Positions 1-10,788 of a DNA stretch of 64,000 nucleotides are shown in pieces; the first letter of the stretch is position 1, and each line of letters starts with the position of its first letter. Both the position numbers and the translations under genes were made by a program. The stretch spans positions 1-64,000 of the forward strand of contig JAHREC010000046.1 in NCBI GenBank assembly GCA_020081605.1, written 5' to 3'. The notes below the pieces were generated by a model. It made no database searches, was not told where the DNA came from, and saw nothing but the letters and a program-made list of their open reading frames with translations. This DNA comes from Albifimbria verrucaria (Eukaryota; Ascomycota; Sordariomycetes; Hypocreales; Stachybotryaceae).

Positions 1-640
1 AAAATCCCATCTTATCATAGAGCTGCATTGCATCGGACATGTTTTTCGAAATTTACCTGTACTGGCGTCAGGGTCGATTGTTCCCAATTGTGTGATGAGC
101 TGATCCTCCGTAACTGGAAAAGATGACTTTTTCCAAGTAAGGTTTAATGTTCAGCCTCTTCTGCCTCCTTAAGCGTGCGAGGGCCGCATTTAGATGTCAG
201 ACGTGTCATCATTCGGCCAAAACGCCTTATACTCAATCTAATTCGGGATTGATTGGAGTCCGCACGCGTACATTCCAACCTATCTCATAAATATTAGACT
301 ACAGCGCGTTCCAGCGTAGCCCAGTTCCGACCATACACATCTCTTGCCCCAACGCCGAAACTTCACCTTAATAAATTTTGAACCTTATATAGAGTCCGAT
401 TAGTACGAAAGGGAGAAGTTACAGTCATCTCGTTGAAGCAGTTCGATCCCGAGTTTCACATTTGATCATCGTGTCTCTTCATCAGAGAACCCCTTGGTCA
501 GACACTCGCATGCCATAAGGTAGTTCTGATATTTCTCCGATACTACACAATCCTATCGTATACTGTCCCAAGGTAGCTGAAAATGGAAGGGCCTAGCATA
601 TTCACCCGAGTGTACTCTTCGGGCAGTGCTGGTTAGCTCT
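1..640. other. No gene seen
   Basis: All six frames are broken by stops and no domain, tRNA or repeat was recognised. Base composition is ordinary for fungal intergenic DNA. Confidence 0.5.
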
Positions 641-985
641 GTTCGGGAAAGGGTGCTCTGGACGTGCCTATGCAGCGACATGAGCTCCTCATTGAAAGAT
701 GTCCTTGTTGACCATGATGTAGCTCTATGTATCATAATTCGGCCCTGACAGGACCTATTTTGGCATACAACGCTGGAGATCTGGCAGAGTACTGGAGAAC
801 TATACTAATCCTACTATCATGCTTGCTGGAATATGATCCACAGCAAACCATTCTAATTTCTGGCAGACTGATACATGCAAGCCAAGATACCACCGCGCGT
901 CTACTGTCGATATTAACATTGTTCCTCTAAAATCAATCTAAACTGGGAGATTGATCTCCCGATTGCTGAATACTATGGAAATATG
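641..985. repeat. Dispersed repeat, copy A (partner at about 24205-24512)
   Basis: This stretch aligns along its length with 24205-24512. Shared words include CTATGTRT near the start, CTACTATCATGC, GGAATATGATC, AACATTGTTCCTCTAAAA and GGGAGATTGATCTCCCGAT near the end. In the last 100 bases nearly all differences are transitions, with copy A usually carrying T where copy B carries C, the pattern expected after repeat-induced point mutation. The 67-residue frame at 727-930 lies inside the repeat and is not conserved in copy B, so I do not call it a gene. Confidence 0.7.
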
Positions 986-1621
986 GGTGGGTTGCAAAGA
1001 TGCTGAGTCTATTGAGACGCGACACCTTTAATTTTGCCATGGAAGATGTAAGAGTCTTATCATACAGACCCAACTCCAATGGGACGAAGAGAGGCGAATG
1101 TATTGAGCAAATGTGCGAATCAATAGAGAACATAGCCATCGTGGTTGGCTGTCTCGTCTGAAAATAAATCAGGGTTCGTCGAGTCAGGTATGTACGCCCT
1201 GATTCTCACAACATGCCAGACTAAACAGATTGATTGGATTAGACCCCTGCCAACTCCATACTCATGAGTGCCTAAGATGGGTCAATGAAGCCACCAAGCC
1301 ACAATTGACGTATGCGATACGCGAAGCTAGACGACATCTCAAGCGACCAATTTTCGGCTTTGCAGAAGTCTACCTCGCCGTTGTATCCACTTCAGAACGG
1401 AAACGGAAACTTAGGGTATACCTTGCAGGCTAGGGAAGATCACACGATGCTGATTACTGCCTACAGTAAGTACGTTTGCTTGGCGATGTGGAGAAGCCAA
1501 AATGGGCTTATTCTATCTCCCACTGAATATAAAGTCGCTTTGTAGTTCTACTTGACCTCTTCCCATTCCACTGCATGAGTTGTTTTAAGATTTTTCCCTA
1601 TCGCCTATTTTTTCATATACA
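986..1621. other. No gene seen
   Basis: Short overlapping frames only. The last bases before 1622 are T-rich and end in a CATATACA context directly before the next start codon, which fits a fungal 5' leader. Confidence 0.4.
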
Positions 1622-2581
1622 ATGCTTAACTTATCACTTCCATTAGATCGTGATGGCGATACTGAAACTTTAAAAGAACTTTCAGATTTCACACCTTGTA
1701 CTACCGAAACCGAGCCGCTAGATAACACTATTCATCATGACCTGCGACCCGAACCTCCCATTATCTTGGCGGAGCTTCAGAAAAGCGCCAATGAGCTCTT
1801 GGAGCTTTTGGGTCAGTTCGGGCCAAAAATGAGTGGTTATCTTGAATTTTCCAGCTACAAGAATGCACTGTTCGCACACCCGGCCGAGCTCCGCCTTCCA
1901 TGCTTAGGCTACGCCGATGACTTTATTGTAAATAATGAAAATGAAAATGCCCAGAAATCGCAATCCTATCAGAAATCGGCGGCCTTACTATGGTTTCTCT
2001 TTGACGGGATAGTGGCTCAATCAATGCCACTTGGGGGCTCATGCTTCGTTTTCACCGCCGCATCCAACACTGACAAAACTCCGCCATATACGATTACAAT
2101 CAGAATTACTAACCAAAACGGCTCCGACGGATTCGAGTTGATAGCAGACTATACAGATCGAGAATTTGACGAGAGGCGCGTGTACTGGGCTCCGTTTAAT
2201 AGATTCCAATTCCCTATAACGAAACGTTACAATAAGGTGGTATCTAAACCCCTGCAGTGGGACTGTGATCCATACAAAGGCACAGGCTCCATGGCTGACG
2301 CTTTCAACTATCTCGCGCCCCACCCTGCCAGCCTCTGGCGCCAGGCGATGCAAGGCTGTTCAGAAGAAAACGAGGAAAAACTCGTCGAAATGTTCGCCAA
2401 GGCCTGCAAAGCATCAGATGACGCATATGTTGTAAATGACAAACAAAACCATCAATGTCTAAACTTGATCAGCCGTCTTCACCCTGACGCTCAGGACTAT
2501 ATCAGAGAGCAAGGGCTGGTTGGTGCAAGATGTGGTTCATTCAGTAAATCATCTTTCGCGCCTAGCAACGGCAAGGACTAG
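1622..2581 (+). CDS. Orphan hypothetical protein, 319 aa, intact
   Basis: A single uninterrupted frame starts at ATG in a good context (TACAATGC) after a T-rich leader. I recognise no family. The N-terminal 60 residues are acidic and low in aromatics. The middle (about residues 65-190) alternates hydrophobic and polar stretches like a compact alpha/beta domain. The C-terminal third is charged and ends in a Ser/Lys-rich tail. There is no signal peptide, membrane segment or cysteine cluster. Unlike most genes in this window it carries no stop or frameshift, which argues that it is either expressed or young. It has no operon-like neighbour: more than 1.8 kb downstream lacks a gene. Function unknown. 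Confidence 0.6.
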   Translation: MLNLSLPLDRDGDTETLKELSDFTPCTTETEPLDNTIHHDLRPEPPIILAELQKSANELLELLGQFGPKMSGYLEFSSYKNALFAHPAELRLPCLGYADDFIVNNENENAQKSQSYQKSAALLWFLFDGIVAQSMPLGGSCFVFTAASNTDKTPPYTITIRITNQNGSDGFELIADYTDREFDERRVYWAPFNRFQFPITKRYNKVVSKPLQWDCDPYKGTGSMADAFNYLAPHPASLWRQAMQGCSEENEEKLVEMFAKACKASDDAYVVNDKQNHQCLNLISRLHPDAQDYIREQGLVGARCGSFSKSSFAPSNGKD

Positions 2582-4457
2582 TGTTATCAATGAAATAGTG
2601 TCAACCATTAATGTTTCCAACTTAAATGCGTATGAGGAGGTCTTTATTGTTCGGTCCACACATAGGTGGTGTAAATTTTGCATTGAGACAAGCTGTGACG
2701 CTTTTTATATAAATTAGGATAGCTAAGTGACCCGGACTTGATGTCAGGGTTCGATCCTCCCAAAGGGTTGAAGGCATTCAGTATTACAGCACGGCTGCAT
2801 CATAAGTTACATAAAGACTGTGGCACAAGCCTCAATGACAATAAAGTCAACAGCCTTGATAGGGACTGTAGTTGAAAACCCTTGGTTAGGCTAGTAACAG
2901 AGCTGACATGGTCTTACTGCCAGCACAATTACTTACACAGCTACAAATTCATACTTGCCAATGGCTGCAGTTCAGTTTCGAAGTCAACTCATTGAATTTC
3001 AATGCCTCAGATGTGATTGGTGTCGATCATGTTGTGTCAGCCGTGATGTGTGCCGTGATACTGTAACAACGCAACAAGGGAGATGTTGCTGGGCCTTAGC
3101 CAGCCTGGACACTCGACGACCGATGCCACTTTTTCCGGTCACGAGGAGATGCGGAACGCTTTGTAAGTGGCATGGAATACTTCCTCATGCCGATCGAAAC
3201 CGATCAACGAAGGAGGTACCTAGAGGTGTAACGCTACAATAGCCGAGAGACATCAAAACAAAGAATGAGGTGGCTTTTTCGAGGGCCAAGGAATGCACCC
3301 ATCACTCGGTAAGTCAAGCTGAACGACCGGCTATATATCATGGGCCTCTTCTTCAGACAGCTGCTTTACGAAATCTGGAGAAACATTCGCTCCGAACTCA
3401 ACCTTGCACGGACAGGAGAAATAAGTAAAGCCCCCGCCAGAGAAACGGAGCCTCTAACAGCTTGGTCCATGGATGGAGTTGATTATCTTTAATGATCAGC
3501 GGCTCATTAAAGATATGCATTCAGCCCAAATGCGATAGCGGGTCCTGGCGAAGGCTAGCACAACCTCACCTTTCATGTGCAGACCAATTTCTGATAAAAA
3601 GGACAACTGCGAACTTCCTCCACCCGACAGCGATTGGCGTAGCAAACTCGATTTCTACTCCAGAATTTGTTCGTCACCAGCCTTTGTAAATAAAAACCGT
3701 GGTGAAGGAGATGCAGCCGAACGAGGCCCACCACCAGCCTATTGGTCAATGACAAAATCTGCATCAAAGATGCAGAAATGTCGCCTTTGCATATGCGCAA
3801 GAGAATGACGAAAGCGTGGACTTGCCCAGAATGTAACGGGACCTCACAGGTGATTGGCCAAAACCAAAATCTTTCATTTTGTATCGTCGCTTGCGCATGC
3901 AGATTTTGACATGTTTCATGTATCCACTTTCCCAGGATTGCAATCAGATTTTGGTATGGACGAATAGGAGGTTGACTTGGTGCAACGTGGCGAGTAAGGG
4001 TGATGTGCGATGGCAGCCGTTCGTCTGGCAAATTGTAGGACAAGAACCGTTTAACAGGATAGATTCTAGCGTAAGATTCATCTCTTGTTTATGATATAAT
4101 GCCTTGTTCTACCGCCTGGGCATCCTTCAGCTGGCTGATTGTCAGTTTGGGGAAGAGTTTTGACAAATTTTACCGAAATGCGCTCGAGAGAGGCGGGCAT
4201 GGCGGCAAATTCTGACGCACAGTATCAAATTCGGTCGCTTTCTGGAATGTGAAGCTGCATCACTTCCGACTGCGGCTTCGCTCTCTACAATCAATTTGGC
4301 GGTGCAGACATTTGTTCCCTGCAATATTTCTTTGCTCTCCTCCCTCCCCAATACATTACCAGTCTCACTTCAACAATCATCGCTCCGGAGGCTACAAAAA
4401 TCTTACCTTTCTTTACTTGCCAGTTTCCCATATCGATCTCAGGCGATAAGACGAGTC
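2582..4457. other. No supported gene
   Basis: Frames of 65-156 codons exist on both strands (the longest is minus, 3573-4043), but none has a domain, a plausible splice partner or protein-like composition. A tRNA T-arm-like word (GGTTCGATCC) at about 2749 lacks a matching cloverleaf. Confidence 0.4.
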
Positions 4458-5345
4458 ATGGCAGTGGCTACGGCAAAGCTAGGTCGGCTGGAAAATCTGC
4501 CACACTGCAGGACTAAAGTCGGAATTAACGTGCAAGAACCAACTCAGCCACTTACTTGGCGACTAAACTCATGCCGGGGCCACATCCTTCTCGATTTGCC
4601 TGGTCAGCTTCCAACCTTTCGACTTATGGAAGGGCTGGTGGAGACACTTAAGAGCTACTTCCCACTGGCACAAGGTGGCCGCTGAAGCGAGTTCATAACT
4701 GAACTGCGTGGAAATATAGACATCCTCAAGCAACCCCAAGACGTTCTAAGCTCGACTCTGACGAATTGGAACTCTCAATTTGATTTGCAGCATTGTATTA
4801 TTTCCGTCGTCAACGATGTCTCTATCCTCCAACTCAGAACGGAGCACCGATGGCCAGAGCATCTTGTCAGACTGGACGCTCATGCTCGCTATTGCTTCGA
4901 GAGGTTGTCTGAGCATCCTAATGAAAATGGCGCGCTGCCTGATTGGTGCAGTTGCTGTTATGCTTGCCGGGGAGACCCGGTGGAGCATTATTCAAGCTTG
5001 AGACCATGTCTGCATGATCTCAAGCATGCATGGCTCGTGGCGAGCTACGCAGCCGCCAAGGCATCCAGCGAAGGATGGAAACTTCGCCGACTTTTCGGGT
5101 TCTGGTTAGATCTGTTCGTGCTCTTCGATCTCTTGACTGCTCATGGTAGAAGTGACGCGAGCGATATTGTTCGGCGGTTCTTAAAAGAACTAGGACCTCT
5201 GATTGAGAGAATAGTGCAAGGTTATGGCTCAGATCATTATGGTCTAGATATCTTTCCGGACCATAAAATGTGCGATATTTTCTGGGACGACTGGATCCTA
5301 TCACACGATAGTGACGAAGAAGATGATTTAATTCGAATGCTTTGA
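4458..5345 (+). pseudogene. Orphan hypothetical gene interrupted by one in-frame TGA
   Basis: One reading frame runs from ATG at 4458 (the same frame is open from about 4281) to the stop at 5343-5345, broken only by TGA at 4683-4685. On both sides the sequence looks coding: hydrophobic helices, a cysteine pair motif (CSCCYAC) in the middle, a strongly helical aromatic-rich block (FGFWLDLFVLFDLL) and an acidic tail. A CGA-to-TGA transition is the simplest explanation of the stop. An intron removing it is possible, but no good donor and acceptor flank it. I do not recognise the family. If read through, the product would be about 295 residues. Confidence 0.5.
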
Positions 5346-6343
5346 TATATGCATGGTTGTTTCAAGTACAGGAGAGGCTGGAATTGAGCAGATAGTTAGC
5401 CTGTATGCTGAATAGTTTGAACTGGAGTAAGAATGCATTCACAATAGACATCCGCTAAGTGAGGTCGGAAGCGGGCCCTGATGGCAAGGGAGGCTTCACA
5501 GGGACCAAAACCAGCTATGTTGAAAAGTTGTGTGATTGAGTAAGGGCCATCGAGGCCCTATTTCCAAGCATACATCGGATTCGTGTGCCATAGAGACAGA
5601 TATATTTCTCCATGTGGCTTGACATCAGATGAAAGCCCACCGGCGACGGTGGGAGGATTGGCGTCATCATATCCTGCTGACTCTTTGTAACTTCCTAAAT
5701 GGCAGGCACATCCGGGAGAGTGTCCTTCAGGCAAGAACTAGAAGACGTTTCTGTAAGAGATACAGGGTGTAGTCTCTCCAAAGCCCAAAAGTCTTGGGCA
5801 CTCACAGTTCAAAGACTACAGCCTGAGCACTGATCAGGTCTTGCGAAAGTGGCCAATCGTGCGCCCGGATATTCATCGATTGCGCCTGATTTTAAACAAG
5901 ACACTTTCGGCACCAAGTAGGACGCACTGAGACCTCATCACCCCATGTATCAAGTTGTTTAGTATAAGTGCACACTAATGAGCCATGTTCGCTCATGAGC
6001 TTTTCATACTCAGGTTTGACACGCTGAAACTCTTCCTGCTTTTCCCGTCTCGCCTACTACCCCAATGGTCTCGCTGATCTGGTCATGATTTCAATGCACA
6101 AATCTCTTTGTAATCCATACCATCCCTACATTCTATCAAGGTTACCATAGTACGGGTTCTAACTAACAGCAGGTCATGACACGCGATCCAACGCGACCCA
6201 CCCTTTACTACATTCCCTTTTATTACCTGCGCTTCACGACGTAATCCTACAATCCAACCCATTTTATTATCACGAGGATAAAGCAAGCCCCACAACCTCT
6301 TAAATGATCTAGGTTATTATATCAATTTCGAAATCGCAAAGAT
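5346..6343. other. No gene seen
   Basis: Mixed composition, stop-rich in all frames, no repeat partner noticed within the window. Confidence 0.4.
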
Positions 6344-6598
6344 ATGACAATAAGAAAAGTTTTGCAAGCAGTTCATGGTATCCTCTTCGTCGGTGTCTCC
6401 CACGATGGTATGGACATCAGCTCGCTTATTCCCCTGGCTGAGGACAACTCAGATCAGTTTCTTCTTGTCTCAATCGGGAATTTGAGTCTTTCTGTTTCAC
6501 AGCACCGGAACTTTTCTGGCTCCTTCCAAATGTATCACCAATGTGAAATCGTCTGTTTCTACGAGACTTATGTGACGAAAAGAATGGATTTCGATTGA
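6344..6598 (+). pseudogene. Fragment of a fungal alpha/beta hydrolase (DUF676-type) domain
   Basis: The 84-residue frame begins with a motif typical of the strand and loop after the nucleophile in the lipase-like domain of fungal NLR-type proteins: HGILFVGVSHDGMDISSLIP, usually GxxFFGVPHxGMxxSSL. It continues with a leucine-rich helix and the conserved end motif of the domain (EIVCFYET). The upstream catalytic Ser motif and the downstream His motif are both absent, so this is a fragment. The family acts as a serine esterase-like fold, often at the N-terminus of NB-ARC or ankyrin proteins in fungal self/non-self systems. A fuller member of the same family lies 1.3 kb away on the other strand. 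Confidence 0.6.
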
Positions 6599-6857
6599 TG
6601 AGAAGCAGAGGCATCCGTACCAAAAGAAGGCATCGCAGGGATACGGCAAATGGTTGGAGCGATTGGGAGTTATTGTGGTCTCTAATACATTTATTCTCGA
6701 TGCCGGCGTGACTAGGAAACAAGGGCAGCACACGCAGCATTTTAATTCACAACGGCGACGTATGTTTCGTTACAGCATACCATAAAAATTTCCAGCAATC
6801 GGGCCAGGCGAAAATCATCCACCGATTTATACCCAGAGAAGTTGGGGAATTGTTGGT

Positions 6858-7229
6858 TTGGTATTTGTGGTTGGTGTTGCCGTTTTGGCAGCAGGTGCAG
6901 GGTATGGTGAAGGGTGCGGACCAAGTAAGCCCATTTTTGTGGTGCGGAGAGATGGAGGAAAGGGTGATAAAGATGAAATCGGTGACAAGAAAAGTCCAGC
7001 ACCCGCAAGGTCAAGTCAGACCAGTCGGTCAGGCCAGTCAAGCCAATTGGAAGACAAAGGCGTCGATATGAGCATACCTGTTGAATGGAAGAATTGGATG
7101 CGAGAAAGAAAATGGACACCAGATCGGGCGAGGCGGATTTTACAGCAGATTAGCCAGCGTTTGATGGGTTGTCGATTGAAGATCAGCGTATGGTGGCACA
7201 TTGCCATTGCGATATCCAACCGGTATTGA
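6858..7229 (+). CDS. Hypothetical single-membrane-segment protein
   Basis: The frame is 123 codons and starts with a non-ATG codon, so its true start is uncertain; it is open upstream from about 6790. It opens with a hydrophobic Gly/Val/Ala segment of about 20 residues (GIVGLVFVVGVAVLAAGAG), then a Lys/Asp/Ser-rich linker, then a basic helical C-terminus. That would be a type II membrane or signal-anchor layout. No family recognised. The opposite strand also has open frames here, so coding status is weakly supported. Confidence 0.25.
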   Translation: MVFVVGVAVLAAGAGYGEGCGPSKPIFVVRRDGGKGDKDEIGDKKSPAPARSSQTSRSGQSSQLEDKGVDMSIPVEWKNWMRERKWTPDRARRILQQISQRLMGCRLKISVWWHIAIAISNRY

Positions 7230-7326
7230 GGAGGTAAATATGTAAGGAGAGTGGGAGAAGAAGGGATAGAATACGAGGACGAGGATTACGTGAACCGGTT
7301 ACAGAACCGGGATATTTTGGACAGGG

Positions 7327-7660
7327 TTATTTGAGAAGAGTAGGGAACTTGGCAACACGCCCAAACCACGCAGCCAACCATATTCCTAACTGTGTTTTTC
7401 CCTCGCCTTGGCGCTTCGTGTCCACTTTTGTCTCGATGATCACACCTGTAGGTTCCTTGAAAAGCGGACCATGCATCGACTGGTTGAAGGATCTCACATC
7501 ATGACGAGTATCCACAAACTCCGCGATACCCGTTTTGAGTTTGCCATCCGGACGGAGAAGAATAGCATAGTCGATCATCTTGCCACCAAGGGTCTCAAGC
7601 TCTCCGCGTGCAGGAGGAATACATGTCCTTGCAATACTAAGATGTTTCTTACTATATTTT
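7327..7660 (-). pseudogene. Relic of a fungal PD-(D/E)XK nuclease-like domain
   Basis: On the minus strand the frame contains KMIDYAIL (conserved Asp of the first catalytic motif), a loop with SFNQSMHGPL, and then PTGVIIETKV, the E-x-K pair of the PD-(D/E)XK fold, followed by QLGIWLAAWFGRV. This order matches the C-terminal core of a fungus-specific restriction-endonuclease-like family. The N-terminal part is missing: an upstream stop lies just before a KYSKKH segment, and only about 110 residues are legible. The C-terminus stops early at 7327-7329 after the AAW motif, where family members continue. I infer a truncated, non-functional copy. It lies directly downstream of the alpha/beta hydrolase gene on the same strand. 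Confidence 0.55.
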
Positions 7661-10079
7661 CAAATAGTATTTTCGCGCCAGTACAATCCAGCATCAAGCA
7701 CGTAAAACCATCGCAGTCTGCAGCATGCTTGTGGTTCGGAAAAGAAGGTTTAGCTATCGAATTTTGGTTCTTCGGAATTGAATCATTAGTAAATTTCGTC
7801 GGAGTTGCCTCCGAAATGTTGCTGAAAATGCTATAACCTTTCCTGGTTTCCTTGCCCACAAAGTGTTTTTAATCTATAGTCTATACATCACAGCAGGTAT
7901 AATCTTCCAATCGTTTTTTTGGTAAAGAGGTATGTTCCGCACCAGATCTCTACACAAATGGAGCACTGTGTAATAATCATCCTCACAAGGCTGGAACCTG
8001 ATGAGGCTCCAATGATCACGAAACAAGGCTGTCGTGAAAGTAGAGTTATCTTCCCAGTCGCAACAATTAGTTGCAGAAGTCGGGGAACAAGAATCACTTT
8101 CTTGCCAGTCGGACTAAGGTTTCCATCTTCATCCTGATATACAGTTCAGCGCGAGATTCAGGGAATAGCTTCAAGATTATATACCTTTTGGAGCGTATTG
8201 GACCTTACTGTTTCATAAAAGCAGTGTATCCCAGAGCTGTGTCGAAAATCAAATACTTCCCTAAATTTTCTTCCTAGCCTCTTCAGGATTTGTGAGTTAT
8301 CCTGTCCTAAAGTTTGGATAAACGATCGATTATGTTCATTATGCATAAACTTAAGGAATACTTTAGCCTTTATCTCGTCGTGCGGGACGCCGAAGAACAT
8401 GACACCATATATATAGTGCATCAATTTACGAACGTGTTCTTCCTTTGATTCACCAATCTGAACAATGGCCTGACGTTAATTGTTAGTATGGGCATTCATA
8501 GCCTTTGAAATGCGAGCCCATACCTCTTTCACGATCAGACCGCCAAGGCTATGAGCAAAAAAGATGATCGGTCTTTTGACTTCAGCTCCTCCCTAGTCAC
8601 TTATTAGCATGACTGTTTGGCACGGCTGTGATCAACAAAGGGTTTTCTGCTTGAACTTAGCCATACCAGCAGATCTTGAATGGCCTGTGCAAGGCCCTTT
8701 CCAAGGTCGTTGAGATTATGGAAGCTGCCGTCTTCGAGTCCCAGTGCATAACCATATAACACGATCCTCGCATTCGGAACATCCTTGGGGAGAGAATGAG
8801 CTAGCCACATATGTGGAGCGCCCTTCTGTTTGAAAGATCCATAGGCATGGCCTCCGATTCCTGGAATGACGATGATACTGCGATGGTTTAGTCGAGAGTA
8901 GAAGTGGGGTAATCGTTGACATACTCAACCTTATGACTCTCGTTGGGGGAAGACAAAACTGTCATCCCATGGAAGCATATGTCGAGGGTCCAACTTGACA
9001 GTTCATGCTGGCTAGAGTCCGAAGATGGATAGAAGGTGTATGTGTCTCCATCAAAAACTGGTGGAGAGATACTACCCAGGTCAACAACGGCATCCTGATT
9101 CAGACCTTGGACGTTGACAGCTAAAGACTGAACACTCCAATCTGCTGTTGCATTTTCAAAATGATTCTTTAGGGTTTCCAAGAGTTCCGACTTTGTTGTC
9201 CCCAAAGGGATATTTGTTATCTCTTTAAATGTGCGAGGGGCACATCTACATAATGGACATGGATCTGATCCAATTAAAACCGGGAAAAAGCTAGTAACAT
9301 TAGCTAGCTAGCAAATTGGCTGGTGATAGAAGTCCCAGCATTTAGACTTTTACAAAGGGCTACATTACACGTCAGGCAACCTCACCTTAGCCTTGTATCC
9401 TTCCGAGCTTTCCGGGGCCTTCGTCCGTTAGGATGCCCTGACTGTGGCCGGGCCCGGCTATTGATGCTATTCGCATCTAGCTGTTGCAACGGGCCCGGCT
9501 TTCTAGGGCGTTGAGAGCTCTGACTATAAGGGCTGTTAATCTGGAGGCCTCGACAAGCCCGACATCTTCCCTGACCCCTAGGGCCCGGCTGATATTGTTC
9601 AATCGGGATGACTGTGTCCCCGGATATATATCTCTTCCATGATTGACCGGCCTTGCCGTGGGTCTTGAAGATATCGTTGGATAGGGCTCGAAGCCACTGA
9701 CTTTGTGATTCATAGGGCTTCCAGCTTGGCTGCCCTTAAAGCTGCAAAATGAAGCTATTTATAAGGGCAGTTAGAAGGAGGAAGTCCCAGGTCAGGGCCC
9801 GGGCCGGGCCCCGGCGTTGACGATGTCTAGGCCGTATGATTGATCTTAGATGATCAGCTCTATCTACGCTGTTCATTCGATCATTATAGTCAGCAGCTAT
9901 TGACGGAAGATATAGCTGTAAGACAGACATTTGACCGAATTTCTGCTTGATCTGACGACTGTACGGCTGCGTTGAATTAGGTCTCTTCCTTTTCTATATA
10001 ACAGTCTCGTAGCCTGTGTAAACCGTAGATAAAAACAACACTAAGGCATTGTCTTTCCAAGCTATCTGGTTGACCTTCA

Positions 10080-10149
10080 AGTCGGTCAGTCAGTCAGTTA
10101 GTCAGTCAGTCAGTTAGTCAGTCAGTCAGTTAGTCAGTCAGTCAGTCAG
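10080..10149. repeat. TCAG tetranucleotide array with 16-bp higher-order unit
   Basis: GTCAGTCAGTCAGTTA-type units repeat: three TCAG steps followed by TTAG, three times, then plain TCAG. It lies inside the transposase relic and abuts the palindrome. Confidence 0.85.
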
Positions 10150-10200
10150 CTAGTCATAGCTATAGCTATATATATATATAGCTATAGCTATGACTAGCTG
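10147..10200. repeat. 54-bp perfect palindrome
   Basis: Every base from 10147 pairs with its partner up to 10200 around a centre at 10173/10174. The outer arm is CAGCTAGTCATAGCTATAGC and the core is alternating TA. It could extrude as a cruciform and interrupts the transposase frame. Confidence 0.9.
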
Positions 10201-10662
10201 GGGCCCTGATTTTCCTACTGACCTTATTATCGGGCGTGGGCCAGGCCTTGAGCTGGCCCCAGGTCCACTGCAATTGTCCCTTTCTATCGATTTCCTTGAG
10301 GTCAGCTATATGATGATACAGCCCACAGCTTATACGGCAGGTCCCTGTGGCCCCGGTCCCTATGATTCTAAGGGCCTTGAATAGGTTCGGCGATGAGAAG
10401 AGGTTATCTACAATAACATGATATGTCTCAACGGGCAGCTTATTTACTAGGGCCACAACGACAGTCTGGGTCAGGTTCAACGGCGGCAGCTCAACTGACC
10501 TATCCGCTGTTATATCCCTTATTAGCTCAGCAGCTAGCTTATCAGACGGCTCATCTAGGGGCCCGGGCCCGGGCCCGGCTCAAGGCTCTCATCATCCGAG
10601 TCCTCAGACGAAGACCTATATATAATATCGTCTGATGAGCTATCTGACCCTTCGTCAGACGA

Positions 10663-10788
10663 CCCGTTGTTCAAGGGCCCGTTGTTCAAGGGCCCGTTGT
10701 TTGACGAGCCGTTGTTTGACGAGCCGTTGTTTGACGAGCCGTTGTTTGACGAGCCGTTGTTTGACGAGCCGTTGTTCGAGGCCCTGAT
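10663..10788. repeat. 15-bp minisatellite (CCGTTGTTTGACGAG units)
   Basis: There are two CCGTTGTTCAAGGGC-type units, five CCGTTGTTTGACGAG units and a partial one. On the minus strand the array encodes a repeated Asn-Asn-Gly-Ser-Ser linker between the first and second catalytic parts of the piggyBac transposase, so unit changes keep the frame. Confidence 0.85.

Noticed and set aside
2735..2765. tRNA-like sequence with GGTTCGATCC
   Set aside because: The box A-like word is too close, the T-stem does not pair beyond two bases and there is no acceptor stem.
3573..4043. 156-codon minus-strand frame
   Set aside because: No domain and no codon-like pattern, with an open frame on the other strand.
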